NCBI GenBank assembly: GCA_964626565.1
Contig: CAZVFX010000160.1
Location: forward strand, 1 to 12,765
From: CAZVFX01 sp964626565
GTDB taxonomy: Bacteria; Myxococcota_A; UBA9042; CAIXZC01
Reading direction: 5' to 3'
Length of the DNA: 12,765 bases
Shown here: positions 1 through 7,258 of the stretch, in pieces
Numbering within the stretch: position 1 is the first letter of the stretch
Layout: each line of letters starts with the position of its first letter
Position numbers and translations under genes: made by a program
Notes under the pieces: model-generated
Database searches by the model: none
What the model was told of the DNA's origin: nothing
What the model saw: only the letters and a program-made list of their open reading frames with translations

Positions 1-20
1 GACTAGAGGGGCGAAGAACC

Positions 21-1709
21 TCATTTGCCGCCGCCTTTCTTTTTGATCTTGGCCCAGGAGTCCCGAAGGGTGGCGGTGCGGTTGAACACCGGGGCGCCGG
101 GTGCAGAATCGGGGTCGACGCAGAAGTAACCTTTGCGCTCGAACTGGCAGGTGTAACCGGGGTCGGCCGCGGCCACGGAAGGCTCCAACTTGGCGGCCTC
201 GACTACCTGCAGAGAATCGGGGTTGAGGTAGTCCCGGAACTCGCCCCCCTCGTCCGCAGGGTTGGCAACAGTGAGGAGACGGTCGTACTGCCGCACCTCG
301 GCGTCAATCGCGTGTTCGGCGGAAACCCAGTGCAGGGTCGCTTTGACCCGGCGGCCGTCGGGCGCGTCTCCACCCTTTGTGGCAGGGTCGTACGTGCACC
401 TGAGTTCTACTACATTTCCCGCTTCATCCTTGACGACATCCGTGCACGTGACGAAATACGCGTAGCGTAAGCGCACTTCCCGACCCGGCGCGAGCCGGAA
501 GAATTTTTTGGGCGGATCCTCCATGAAATCGTCCCGCTCAATGTATAGCTCCCGAGAGAACGGTACCTTCCGGGTACCCGCGTCGGGGTCGCCAGGATTG
601 TTAATCGCGTCCAACTCCTCCACCTGCCCCTCCGGGTAGTTCTCGATGACCACTTTCAACGGGTCCAGCACCCCCATTACCCGGGGCGCGGTTGCGTTCA
701 GATCCTCTCTCACGCAGTACTCCAGCAACGCCATGTCTACGATGCTGTCCTTCTTGGAGACTCCGATGCGCTCGCAGAAGTTCCGGATCGCTGCCGGCGG
801 ATAGCCCCGCCGCCGCATCCCGGAAAGACTGGGCATACGCGGATCGTCCCAGCCGCTCACTTTGCCCTCATCCACAAGTTGGAGCAACTTGCGCTTGCTC
901 ATAACCGTGTAGGTGAGATTCAGGCGGGCGAACTCTATCTGCTGGGGTGCAAAGATGCCCAACTCCTGGATGTACCAGTCGTACAAGGGGCGATGGTCTT
1001 CGAACTCCAGGGTGCAGATGGAGTGAGTAATGCGCTCCAGAGAGTCCGACTGCCCGTGGGTGAAATCGTACATGGGATAGATGCACCACTTATCCCCGGT
1101 ACGATGGTGTGTGGCCCGTAAGATCCGATACATGACCGAGTCCCGCATGTTCATGTTGGGATGGGCCATGTCGATCTTTGCTTTCAGAGTTCTGGAACCG
1201 TCGGGGAATTCTCCGGCCTTCATGCGGCGAAACAGGTCGAGGTTCTCATCCGGCGAGCGGTCCCGGTAAGGGCTGTTGCGACCCGCTTCGGTCAAAGTGC
1301 CGCGATGCGCCCGGGTCTCCTCCGCAGTCAGGTCACACACGTACGCCTTGCCGTCGCCGATGAGCTTTTCGGCCCACAAGTACAGCTGGTCGAAGTAGTC
1401 GCTGGCGTAAAAGAGCCGGTCCTCCCAGTCAAATCCGAGCCAACGGACGTCCTCCTGGATGGACTCAACGTACTCCGTCTCTTCCTTGCTGGGGTTGGTG
1501 TCATCGAACCGAAGGTTGCACAACCCCGCATAGTCCCGTGCCAATCCGAAATTCAGGCAGATGGACTTGGCGTGCCCGATGTGGAGGTATCCGTTGGGCT
1601 CCGGCGGAAAGCGGGTATGGACCCTACCTTCATGTTTGCCGGTCCTGTTGTCCTCGTCAATGATGTCCCGTACGAAATTGGAAGGGGTTGTACTCTTATC
1701 ATCGCTCAT
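21..1709 (-). CDS. glnS: Glutaminyl-tRNA synthetase
   Basis: Class I aminoacyl-tRNA synthetase that charges tRNA-Gln with glutamine in the cytoplasm. The 562-residue length is close to the roughly 550 of bacterial GlnS. The HIGH signature is at residues 43-46, within PPEPNGYLHIGHAKS. The KMSKS-like loop is VMSKRK at 269-274, the GlnRS/GluRS variant. The catalytic core fills about residues 25-335, and the anticodon-binding beta-barrel region follows to about 550. The tail is Lys/Gly-rich (KIKKKGGGK). The ATG at 1707-1709 has a GGGAG ribosome site about 10 nt upstream and a promoter 33-61 nt upstream. A direct GlnRS implies that Gln-tRNA need not rely only on the GatCAB amidotransferase route. 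A GluRS is excluded in favour of GlnRS by the overall GlnS-like sequence, for example the LNFGLARDY and GWDDPRMPSLSGMRRRG segments. Confidence 0.97.
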   Translation of the reverse strand: MSDDKSTTPSNFVRDIIDEDNRTGKHEGRVHTRFPPEPNGYLHIGHAKSICLNFGLARDYAGLCNLRFDDTNPSKEETEYVESIQEDVRWLGFDWEDRLFYASDYFDQLYLWAEKLIGDGKAYVCDLTAEETRAHRGTLTEAGRNSPYRDRSPDENLDLFRRMKAGEFPDGSRTLKAKIDMAHPNMNMRDSVMYRILRATHHRTGDKWCIYPMYDFTHGQSDSLERITHSICTLEFEDHRPLYDWYIQELGIFAPQQIEFARLNLTYTVMSKRKLLQLVDEGKVSGWDDPRMPSLSGMRRRGYPPAAIRNFCERIGVSKKDSIVDMALLEYCVREDLNATAPRVMGVLDPLKVVIENYPEGQVEELDAINNPGDPDAGTRKVPFSRELYIERDDFMEDPPKKFFRLAPGREVRLRYAYFVTCTDVVKDEAGNVVELRCTYDPATKGGDAPDGRRVKATLHWVSAEHAIDAEVRQYDRLLTVANPADEGGEFRDYLNPDSLQVVEAAKLEPSVAAADPGYTCQFERKGYFCVDPDSAPGAPVFNRTATLRDSWAKIKKKGGGK

Positions 1710-1741
1710 CTGGTGGTCACTCCCGTGCGCTCAATGCAGTT

Positions 1742-1770
1742 AATACAGCAATGGCGGCCCTGAATGTCAA
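1742..1770 (-). promoter_or_regulatory. Sigma70-type promoter of glnS
   Basis: On the minus strand a perfect TTGACA (1765-1770) is followed after 17 bp by TGTATT (1742-1747), which matches TATAAT at 4 of 6 positions. The predicted start lies near 1735, giving a leader of about 25 nt before the glnS ATG. The -35 is strong and the spacing optimal. The -10 is imperfect because its second base is not A. Confidence 0.5.
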
Positions 1771-1775
1771 GGTAA

Positions 1776-1889
1776 TACTCCCCACCGCACCTCCTTACCG
1801 CCGCGGCAAGGCAAACACAGGGGGACAGACCCTTTTATATTTGCTTTTCTGCAAAGAGGGGGGCAAACGCATGCCGCACAGAACCTCCC
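1776..1889. other. Non-coding stretch with GGGGACAGACCC motif
   Basis: This part of the 400-bp gap between glnS and the next gene contains the sequence GGGGACAGACCC (1821-1832). A T/A-rich run and then a GAGGGGGG tract (1856-1863) follow. GGGACAG-type words next to T tracts resemble dispersed intergenic repeats I associate with delta-proteobacterial genomes, but only one copy with this exact form is in the window. A second GGGACA palindrome lies at 9636-9654. No hairpin terminator was seen. Confidence 0.2.
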
Positions 1890-2069
1890 ATGACACTGAT
1901 TCGTCTGGAACGCTCAGGAACTGCCGGCACCTTCCTGAACGACACACAACTCGTACGGCTCTGCGCACTGCTGCGTCCTGGCATTCTGGATGCAGTCCAC
2001 AGAAGAACCGGGACCGCAGGTAACCTCCACGCAATCATCGAGGGCCTGCGCCAGCGGACAGACCATTAG
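1890..2069 (+). CDS. Possible small hypothetical protein (59 aa)
   Basis: This is an ATG-to-TAG frame of 59 codons, starting MTLIRLERSG and ending EGLRQRTDH. Its composition looks protein-like (regular Leu/Ile/Val spacing, balanced charge), and its third positions are about 61% G/C. The frame is open back to a TAA at 1773-1775 without any other ATG, GTG or TTG start. No Shine-Dalgarno sequence precedes 1890. A better ribosome site (GAGGGGGG) instead sits before an out-of-frame ATG at 1871, so the ORF may be a remnant of a longer gene or simply chance. I recognise no family. It faces the 3' end of the cysteine-rich lipoprotein gene, 46 nt away. Confidence 0.25.
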   Translation: MTLIRLERSGTAGTFLNDTQLVRLCALLRPGILDAVHRRTGTAGNLHAIIEGLRQRTDH

Positions 2070-2115
2070 TCAATTTCAGGACCTACGTTTGCGAATCCCA
2101 ACGGCCTTCAACGTT

Positions 2116-4497
2116 TCAATCATAGGTTTTCGAGCGACAACACCGAATCCCGTTGTTATCTGAATTGGTGGTCGCTGGCAAGTAATGACGTTCTGACGTA
2201 CGGTGGGTATCTCCCCAAATATCGTAGCTGCTGCTGCGCAGCACCCTTATCGGTTCTTCCCCGCACCACAACTCATTGGCCGAGCCATCGTTCGGCGCCA
2301 TGTTGTAACCCCACAGCCAACAATCCTGGACCCACTCCCGGACATTACCGGCCATGTCCAGAAGCCCATAAGGACTGGCGCCCGCCGGTTTCGTTCCCAC
2401 TGGCTGACTAGAGTCCGAGCACTCCGGAATGACCGCATGTTCGCAAGCAGGTTCTTCGTTTCCCCACGGATAGACTCTTCCATCAAGGCCACGAGCGGCC
2501 TTCTCCCATTCCGCTTCAGTGCACAACCTTTTCCCGGCCCATTCGCAATACGCCTTGGCCTGAAACCAGTCGACGCAGTTGACCGGATGATCAGGCTTGC
2601 CCTGTCCCCAGTTGCACCCGGACAAGCTAGTCGAAGGTTGACTGCAAGCTCCGAAATCAACCACGCAACCGCCGTACTCTAATACCGTCACCTCCGTTGC
2701 ATCAATTTCGAAGGTGCCGATGTGCACCTGGTGATAGGGGTCTTCGCTGACAGAGCAGTCCCAATCTACTTCATGGTTGCAGCCCATCATGAATGGCCCG
2801 GCCAGTACTCCGACCATGCCGGGGGATACACATAATCCGTCGTTGCACTGCTTGCCGTTCGGACAGTCACCGCAGGTGCCGCCCTGGCCGTCGTTTCCGC
2901 ATTCCTTGCCGCCGCAGGGCGGAGGGCACAAGCATTGCCCGGTCTCGCAGAGACACCCCGGCGGGTCTCCGCACTCCTCGCCGTCCTCAACTGCCGCATG
3001 CACGCAGCCGGTTTCTCCACCGCAAGAATCAACGGTACAAGGGTTGAAGTCATTGCAGCCGGTTCCGGCCCACTCGCACTCACACGTCTGGATATTGCAC
3101 GCGTGGTCATTGCACGGTCCTTGACAAAACTTGTCCCAGGCCTCGCAGACCCCAGACTCGGCCTCCGGATACCAATGGCATTTGCGCTCTTGACAGCAAT
3201 CATCCGGTTGAGGGCAATCGGCATCCTCGACGCAGAGCTGGCATTGGTCCCAATTGTGGACGCAGGGCATCTCATCTTCAGCGGCATTTTCGTCGCATGA
3301 GTCCAACGTGCAAGGTATATTGTCATCGCAGTCAGCCACATATATCGCACAGCTCCAGTATTCCCAACTCCACGAATCTATCGTGCAAGGATTTCCGTCG
3401 TCACATAGTTCCTCCCAACCACAGGGAGGGCAATCATCAACCCATACCTCGTCATCGCAAATGGATGTGCAGCCCGCCTCGGGGTCACACCCGCTGACAG
3501 TGCAGGGGTCCCCATCGTTGCACAGGCCCGCCTTGAGCATGTCGATGTACTCGCACATACCCACTCCTTCCGGGAGATTGTCGAGGTCACTCACGTCAGG
3601 ACCGGATGGGTCAGTCCATGGTAGGAAACCACCTTGATACTGGCAGGTTTCCTTGGTGCAGGCATTACCGTCATCACATGTCCCATGCGCCTCATCTTCA
3701 GTAGCCCCCCAGCAAGGAGCCGACAAGCAATCAAGGTAGTCCTCGACGGGTTCATTGATACAGCCAAAGGTCGGCGGGTCACAGGCGTCAATCGTGCAAG
3801 GATCACCGTCGTCGCACGAACCATCCGAGGCAATGTCCATATGCTGGCAGATCCCCGTTGAAGAATCGCAAGAGTCCAGCGTGCATTCGTTGAGGATTTC
3901 GCCCGGCAGCATCTCACCGAGGCACAGCGACGTGAAGCCGTACTCGATGTCGTAACAGTCTTCACAATCGGCGTCTTGCTTGCAGCAAGCGCCCGTCAAT
4001 TCCTTGATCTCGCAGCACCCGTCCTTGCATTCCCATGCCTCGCAGAACTTGAGAGCACCACCTGAGCAGACTTGGGAGGGGTCATCCCCCTGAGAGCAGT
4101 CCCCGCCGGTGCAGATGCTGATGCACAGTCCGTCCAGACACTCTTCCGTGTTCCCACAAGTTCCACACTGCCCCCCACAGCCGTCGTCTCCGCATTCCGT
4201 GCCTTCGCAATCCGGGACGCAAACATCCGGCACCTCTGCAGTGTCCTCAGCCCCCGGCAGTTCAGCCAGGTCCGAAATCTCCGGCACTTCCGCCGGCGAG
4301 ACCTCGACTACTTCCGGGGTAACCTCAGCGATGTCCGCCAACCTGCTGTCGACTTCGGGCGAGCCGTCGGCAAAGTCGGGGGTCAGCTCCTCAGCGACTC
4401 GCTGGTCGGCAGCCTCGCCCGGCTTGCTCGTTCCCCCGCACGCCATCGTGGTCAGCAAGATGGCCACGGCCGTGACTGACAGCCGCCCTCGTCCCAT
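2116..4497 (-). CDS. Cysteine-rich repeat lipoprotein with C-terminal FGE/SUMF1-like domain
   Basis: Predicted envelope lipoprotein of 793 residues. The start at 4497 is chosen because GGAGGAAGGG lies directly upstream and a lipoprotein signal follows: charged n-region, hydrophobic core, and lipobox-like TMAC with Cys20. A 47-residue GTG extension to 4638 would run through the promoter. Residues 21-92 are an acidic Pro/Glu/Val linker. Residues 93-125 and about 524-559 are two similar modules of the form CxGxECGxDGxGGxCGxC, flanking a Cys-rich block. That block holds about seven C(D/N)DG(D/N)PCTxDxC-type repeats, one of which (CDDGNPCTIDSW) has lost its last cysteine. Residues 560-793 match the FGE-sulfatase/SUMF1 fold: YPWGN, DMAGNVREW and a terminal GIRCC. 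The paired active-site cysteines of true FGE are not evident in the segment around 755-770 (SSSYDIWGDTHRTSER), so sulfatase activation is unlikely. An adhesive or carbohydrate-binding surface role is inference. Confidence 0.85.
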   Translation of the reverse strand: MGRGRLSVTAVAILLTTMACGGTSKPGEAADQRVAEELTPDFADGSPEVDSRLADIAEVTPEVVEVSPAEVPEISDLAELPGAEDTAEVPDVCVPDCEGTECGDDGCGGQCGTCGNTEECLDGLCISICTGGDCSQGDDPSQVCSGGALKFCEAWECKDGCCEIKELTGACCKQDADCEDCYDIEYGFTSLCLGEMLPGEILNECTLDSCDSSTGICQHMDIASDGSCDDGDPCTIDACDPPTFGCINEPVEDYLDCLSAPCWGATEDEAHGTCDDGNACTKETCQYQGGFLPWTDPSGPDVSDLDNLPEGVGMCEYIDMLKAGLCNDGDPCTVSGCDPEAGCTSICDDEVWVDDCPPCGWEELCDDGNPCTIDSWSWEYWSCAIYVADCDDNIPCTLDSCDENAAEDEMPCVHNWDQCQLCVEDADCPQPDDCCQERKCHWYPEAESGVCEAWDKFCQGPCNDHACNIQTCECEWAGTGCNDFNPCTVDSCGGETGCVHAAVEDGEECGDPPGCLCETGQCLCPPPCGGKECGNDGQGGTCGDCPNGKQCNDGLCVSPGMVGVLAGPFMMGCNHEVDWDCSVSEDPYHQVHIGTFEIDATEVTVLEYGGCVVDFGACSQPSTSLSGCNWGQGKPDHPVNCVDWFQAKAYCEWAGKRLCTEAEWEKAARGLDGRVYPWGNEEPACEHAVIPECSDSSQPVGTKPAGASPYGLLDMAGNVREWVQDCWLWGYNMAPNDGSANELWCGEEPIRVLRSSSYDIWGDTHRTSERHYLPATTNSDNNGIRCCRSKTYD

Positions 4498-4525
4498 CCC
4501 TTCCTCCGGTTGCTTCTTCGGATTC

Positions 4526-4555
4526 AGTATACAAGAGCACAGGCGTTGACCGCAA
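4526..4555 (-). promoter_or_regulatory. Promoter of the cysteine-rich lipoprotein gene
   Basis: On the minus strand TTGCGG (4550-4555) and TATACT (4526-4531, 5 of 6 matches to TATAAT) are separated by 18 bp. The predicted start near 4519 leaves about 22 nt to the ATG at 4495-4497, room for the GGAGG site. The placement supports the internal ATG start over an upstream GTG at 4638. Confidence 0.45.
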
Positions 4556-4634
4556 CGTCTACGCCGAGAAGCCTGACTGCCCAGCAGATTCCATTCGCGG
4601 ATCTGCCGGAACAGCCGCCAGCGTACCCCCTCAA

Positions 4635-4904
4635 TCACCGCTCCGTTTCGCAGGGTGAATAAGCCTCCAAGCCGGAAGCCTCTACGGGAACTGCCTGGAA
4701 ATGAAAGGCAAAGGTGAAGGCATCTTTCTCGCCGATTCCATTGGTGTCAAGCTCCAGAGATTCCGCCAGACAGTCATGAGCCATGCTCAAGATCTGGTGG
4801 TCGAAGGAACGACCTCTAGCTTCTTCTCCGGACAAACTGTCAGCGTTCAAACCCTGGGCCAGAAGAGCAACTTGTACGCTGGCGGTCCATGAGGTATTAT
4901 CCAA
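4635..4904 (-). other. Unassigned open frame in the 4556-4871 intergenic stretch
   Basis: The gap between the lipoprotein promoter and the MNT-HEPN promoter contains an open minus-strand frame of 89 codons from a TTG at 4904. It reads MDNTSWTASVQV at the start and ends SPCETER. A shorter plus-strand frame of 63 codons (4701-4892) overlaps it. Neither has a Shine-Dalgarno site. Third-position G/C in the minus frame is only about 55%, no better than background. I recognise no domain in either. It may be a decayed gene or non-coding. The TTG end overlaps the mntA promoter region. Confidence 0.12.
4872..4900 (+). promoter_or_regulatory. Promoter of the mntA-hepT operon
   Basis: TTGTAC (4872-4877) and TATTAT (4895-4900, 5 of 6 matches to TATAAT) are separated by 17 bp. 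The predicted start near 4907 gives a leader of about 30 nt with AGGGAGG before the mntA ATG. The -35 is weak (3 of 6). Many type II toxin-antitoxin operons are autoregulated, but no clear inverted repeat was found here. Confidence 0.45.
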
Positions 4905-4937
4905 AGGGGTAAGAGGAATGGCCGAAGGGAGGCTCAG

Positions 4938-5228
4938 ATGTCCGCAAACGAGCTACTGAAAGCCAGGCGGGCCGAGATCCTGCGCATAGCGGCCCGATAT
5001 GGCGCCTACAACGTGCGCATATTCGGCTCGGTTGCCCGCGGTGAAGACGACGCCGACAGCGACATCGACGTGCTCGTCGATGTACGCCCGGGGACAAGCT
5101 TGCTCGACCTGGGTGGCTTGCTTGTCGAGCTACAGGAACTGCTTCGAAGACGCGTCGACGTTGTCACCAGGAAAGGACTGCGCCCTCGAATTCGAGACCG
5201 GGTCCTTCGGGAGGCCGTTGCGCTATGA
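4938..5228 (+). CDS. mntA: MNT-family nucleotidyltransferase antitoxin (MntA-like)
   Basis: Minimal nucleotidyltransferase of 96 residues, the usual size for MntA antitoxins. The signature GSVARGEDDADSDIDVLVD contains G30-S31, then ten residues, then D42-x-D44 (GS-X10-DXD). A third likely metal-binding acid is D74 in RRVDVVT. In characterised MntA/HepT pairs, the MNT enzyme transfers AMP groups from ATP to a tyrosine of the HEPN toxin and so silences it. The ATG is preceded by AGGGAGG at good spacing. The gene overlaps the downstream HEPN gene by 4 nt (ATGA), typical of a co-translated toxin-antitoxin pair. The symbol is by family resemblance. A role beyond toxin neutralisation is not shown by the sequence. 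Confidence 0.9.
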   Translation: MSANELLKARRAEILRIAARYGAYNVRIFGSVARGEDDADSDIDVLVDVRPGTSLLDLGGLLVELQELLRRRVDVVTRKGLRPRIRDRVLREAVAL

Positions 5229-5566
5229 GAGATGACCGTGAGCGCCTCCTGGATGTTCTGGAAGCCATCGAGCGAATCAACAAGTATGCCTCAAGAGGCA
5301 GGGAGGAGTTTGACCGGGACGAGCTTGTTCAAACCTGGACGGTCCACTACCTCCAGACGATCGGCGAAGCGTGCCGGGCGGTGTCCGAATCGTTGAAGAG
5401 CGCGCATCCCGAAGTCCCGTGGTTCCAGATCTCGGGCATGCGCAACATCCTGGTCCACGAGTACTTCGCCATAGATGAAGAAGTGGTCTGGGCGGTAGTG
5501 GAAAACGACCTTCCCAAGTCGAAGAACAACATGACCGCCATTCTCGAAGACCTTCAGGCCTCGTAG
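5225..5566 (+). CDS. hepT: HEPN-domain RNase toxin (HepT/DUF86-like)
   Basis: This all-helical protein of 113 residues matches HepT/DUF86. The diagnostic RX4HXY motif is intact: R73, H78 and Y80 in GMRNILVHEYF. Known HepT proteins are RNases (some act on tRNA) whose motif tyrosine is AMPylated by the partner MntA. Arg and His form the RNase centre and Tyr80 is the predicted AMPylation site. The ATG lies inside the end of mntA, so translation should be coupled. No key residue is missing, so the pair is predicted functional. Such modules serve as plasmid-, stress- or phage-linked toxin-antitoxin systems. Nothing here shows which applies. Confidence 0.9.
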   Translation: MRDDRERLLDVLEAIERINKYASRGREEFDRDELVQTWTVHYLQTIGEACRAVSESLKSAHPEVPWFQISGMRNILVHEYFAIDEEVVWAVVENDLPKSKNNMTAILEDLQAS

Positions 5567-5608
5567 CCGGCGGACAGGGTCAACCCCGAACAGGAAACAC
5601 CGCGGCGG

Positions 5609-5614
5609 TATAGT
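5609..5614 (+). promoter_or_regulatory. Possible -10 box before the methyltransferase gene
   Basis: TATAGT matches the -10 consensus at 5 of 6 positions and lies in the 65-bp gap after hepT. No convincing -35 is found 16-18 bp upstream, and the predicted start would leave only about 10 nt before the ATG. It could give weak independent transcription, or the gene could be read through from mntA-hepT, since no terminator is visible in the gap. Confidence 0.2.
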
Positions 5615-5631
5615 GCCGGTGAGGGAATATC

Positions 5632-6297
5632 ATGGATGAGACCGAAAACAACCGCAACCTGACTCCGGTGGACACCGAGCGAATCTACGCGACTGTGCCG
5701 CCGGCTGAGATTCCCTGGGTCTACGAGGAGCCTCCGGTCGAATTGGTGCGCTTGCTGGACGGGGAGTTGGTCGAGCCGGGCCGGGCTGTTGACCTGGGCT
5801 GCGGCCGGGGCGCCAACGCAGCATTCCTCGCATCCCGCGGATTTGACGTCACGGGGGTGGATTTTTCACCCAGTGCGGTTGCACAGGCGGAAGCCTCCTA
5901 TTCGGCCCCCAACTGCCGGTTCGAGGTGATGGACCTTACCCGCCGCGCAGTCCCCGAGATGCCCGGCTTCCACTTCGCCCTCGACTGGCTCACACTGCAC
6001 CATATCCTCCCCCCCGACCGGCAGCAGTTCATCGCCAACGTGGCCGCGATGCTGAATCCGGGAGGGGTTTATTTCTCGGTGAGTTTCCACGAGCACCACA
6101 AGGCTTTTCACGGGGACGGAAAACTGAGGACCACGAAGCTGGGCACCAATCTTTACTTCGCCTCAACCGAAGAGGTGGCAGAGCTTCTTCGGCCACATTT
6201 CGAAATAGCCGAACAAACCGTCACCGAAGTGCGTGGAAAGACCTTCCCGCACCTCGTCAACGTGGTGCTGGCCAGACGACTTAAGACCGATAGCTGA
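5632..6297 (+). CDS. Class I SAM-dependent methyltransferase
   Basis: Soluble protein of 221 residues with a Rossmann-type methyltransferase core. Motif I is VDLGCGRGANAAFLA at about 53-67, which binds S-adenosylmethionine. Motif II is VTGVDFSPSAV at 73-83, with Asp77 at the end of strand 2. A post-motif acidic VMDLTRR is at about 99-105, and LDWLTLHHIL at about 118-127 is the motif IV region. The overall pattern (short N-terminal segment PWVYEEPP before motif I) resembles TehB / thiopurine methyltransferase-like small-molecule enzymes, but the substrate cannot be assigned. A GAGGG site precedes the ATG. It lies 65 nt after hepT on the same strand. Its last 17 nt overlap the 3' end of the convergent WYL regulator gene. 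Confidence 0.85.
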   Translation: MDETENNRNLTPVDTERIYATVPPAEIPWVYEEPPVELVRLLDGELVEPGRAVDLGCGRGANAAFLASRGFDVTGVDFSPSAVAQAEASYSAPNCRFEVMDLTRRAVPEMPGFHFALDWLTLHHILPPDRQQFIANVAAMLNPGGVYFSVSFHEHHKAFHGDGKLRTTKLGTNLYFASTEEVAELLRPHFEIAEQTVTEVRGKTFPHLVNVVLARRLKTDS

Positions 6298-7258
6298 GCA
6301 ATGCTCCTTCCAACTCCCGAGACACCATCTCCTTTAGTTCATCGGGCCCCAGCACCGTCGCTCCCGCACCCCACGACAGCACCCAGCGCATCACCTCCAA
6401 CAGATGACTGGTGGTGAATTTTAACACCAGACTGCCATCGGGTTGTACTCTGGATTGCTGGGTAGGATGCCACTCCCGCTCCCCCGCATACGGCGCAAGC
6501 TGCGGAGCGAATCGCACCTTCACTTCGTAGCTGTCGTCCCCGGCAATGATTCCAAAGGAATCCCCGGCCAATTCCTGGTAGTCGAAATCGTCGGGAATGA
6601 AGAACCACTCATCGGTCATTTCCACCGCTTCCATGCGGGAAAAAGCGAAGGTACGCACCGAGTGCTTGTAGTGGCAGTGCCCCGCCAGGTACCACTCCGC
6701 CCGATAGCTCACCGCGTGATAAGGGTCCACCTCCCTCCAGTGGACTTTGGACCTCCCGGGAAGCCGATAACGGAATTTTAGCCGCCGGCTCTGCCGCAGC
6801 CCCTCGAATACCACCCGCCAGACGTCGGCGTCGAGACGTGGTGCGGGTTCGGCCAGGAAGGTGAAACGATGCTGCAGCCAGGTGGGGTCCACGGAGACCT
6901 TCTCCGGCATTGACTCCGCCAGCTTGTCGAACACCGACACCAGGTTGTCGTAGATAGGGGTGTTCTCGTACTGGCGCAACACCTTCTCCGCCACCCAGAT
7001 GGCGAACAGGTCGCTCCTGCGTATGTTCAAGGCGGGCATCTTGTAGTCGGGTTCGGTGTAAAAATAGCCGTGACGGTACTGGTCATACTCGATGGGGGCG
7101 TCCATCTGGTTCTTCATATAGTCGATGTCCCGCATGATCGTCTTGGGGCTCACCTCCCATTCTTCCGCCAGCGTGCGGCAGTTGGGATAACGCCCCAGGC
7201 GAGTCCCGTCCCTGAGCTTTTGATCGATGAACATCAACCGTCGATACTGGACTTTCAT
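6281..7258 (-). CDS. WYL-domain HTH transcriptional regulator
   Basis: Cytoplasmic DNA-binding regulator of 325 residues. The N-terminal helix-turn-helix (about 20-50) includes CRTLAEEWEVSPKTIMRDIDYMK, the pattern of DeoR/HTH_11-type WYL proteins. The WYL domain (about 140-225) has the name motif as EWYLAG at 188-193, preceded by DPYHAVSYR. A C-terminal WCX-like region spans about 240-320 (SYEVKVRF, then the HLLEVMRWVLSWGAGATVLGP segment). WYL domains bind nucleic acid or small ligands and control, for example, DNA-damage response (PafBC, DriD) and phage-defence operons (BrxR/CapW). The ATG at 7256-7258 sits inside the stop of the upstream lipoprotein gene (ATGA), so it is the second gene of that operon and probably depends on coupled translation. 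The regulated promoter is unknown. Confidence 0.88.
   Translation of the reverse strand: MKVQYRRLMFIDQKLRDGTRLGRYPNCRTLAEEWEVSPKTIMRDIDYMKNQMDAPIEYDQYRHGYFYTEPDYKMPALNIRRSDLFAIWVAEKVLRQYENTPIYDNLVSVFDKLAESMPEKVSVDPTWLQHRFTFLAEPAPRLDADVWRVVFEGLRQSRRLKFRYRLPGRSKVHWREVDPYHAVSYRAEWYLAGHCHYKHSVRTFAFSRMEAVEMTDEWFFIPDDFDYQELAGDSFGIIAGDDSYEVKVRFAPQLAPYAGEREWHPTQQSRVQPDGSLVLKFTTSHLLEVMRWVLSWGAGATVLGPDELKEMVSRELEGALLSYRS

Noticed and set aside
1161..1763. 200-codon plus-strand frame opposite glnS
   Set aside because: It is antisense to the N-terminal half of an unmistakable glutaminyl-tRNA synthetase and has no recognisable features.
2116..2300. Possible variable repeat of a diversity-generating retroelement at the FGE-like C-terminus
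   Set aside because: FGE/C-type-lectin folds are common DGR targets, but there is no reverse transcriptase, accessory gene or second template copy of this segment in the window.
4498..4638. 47-residue N-terminal extension of the cysteine-rich lipoprotein from a GTG
   Set aside because: The internal ATG at 4497 has a strong ribosome site and starts a lipoprotein signal, and a promoter lies inside the extension.
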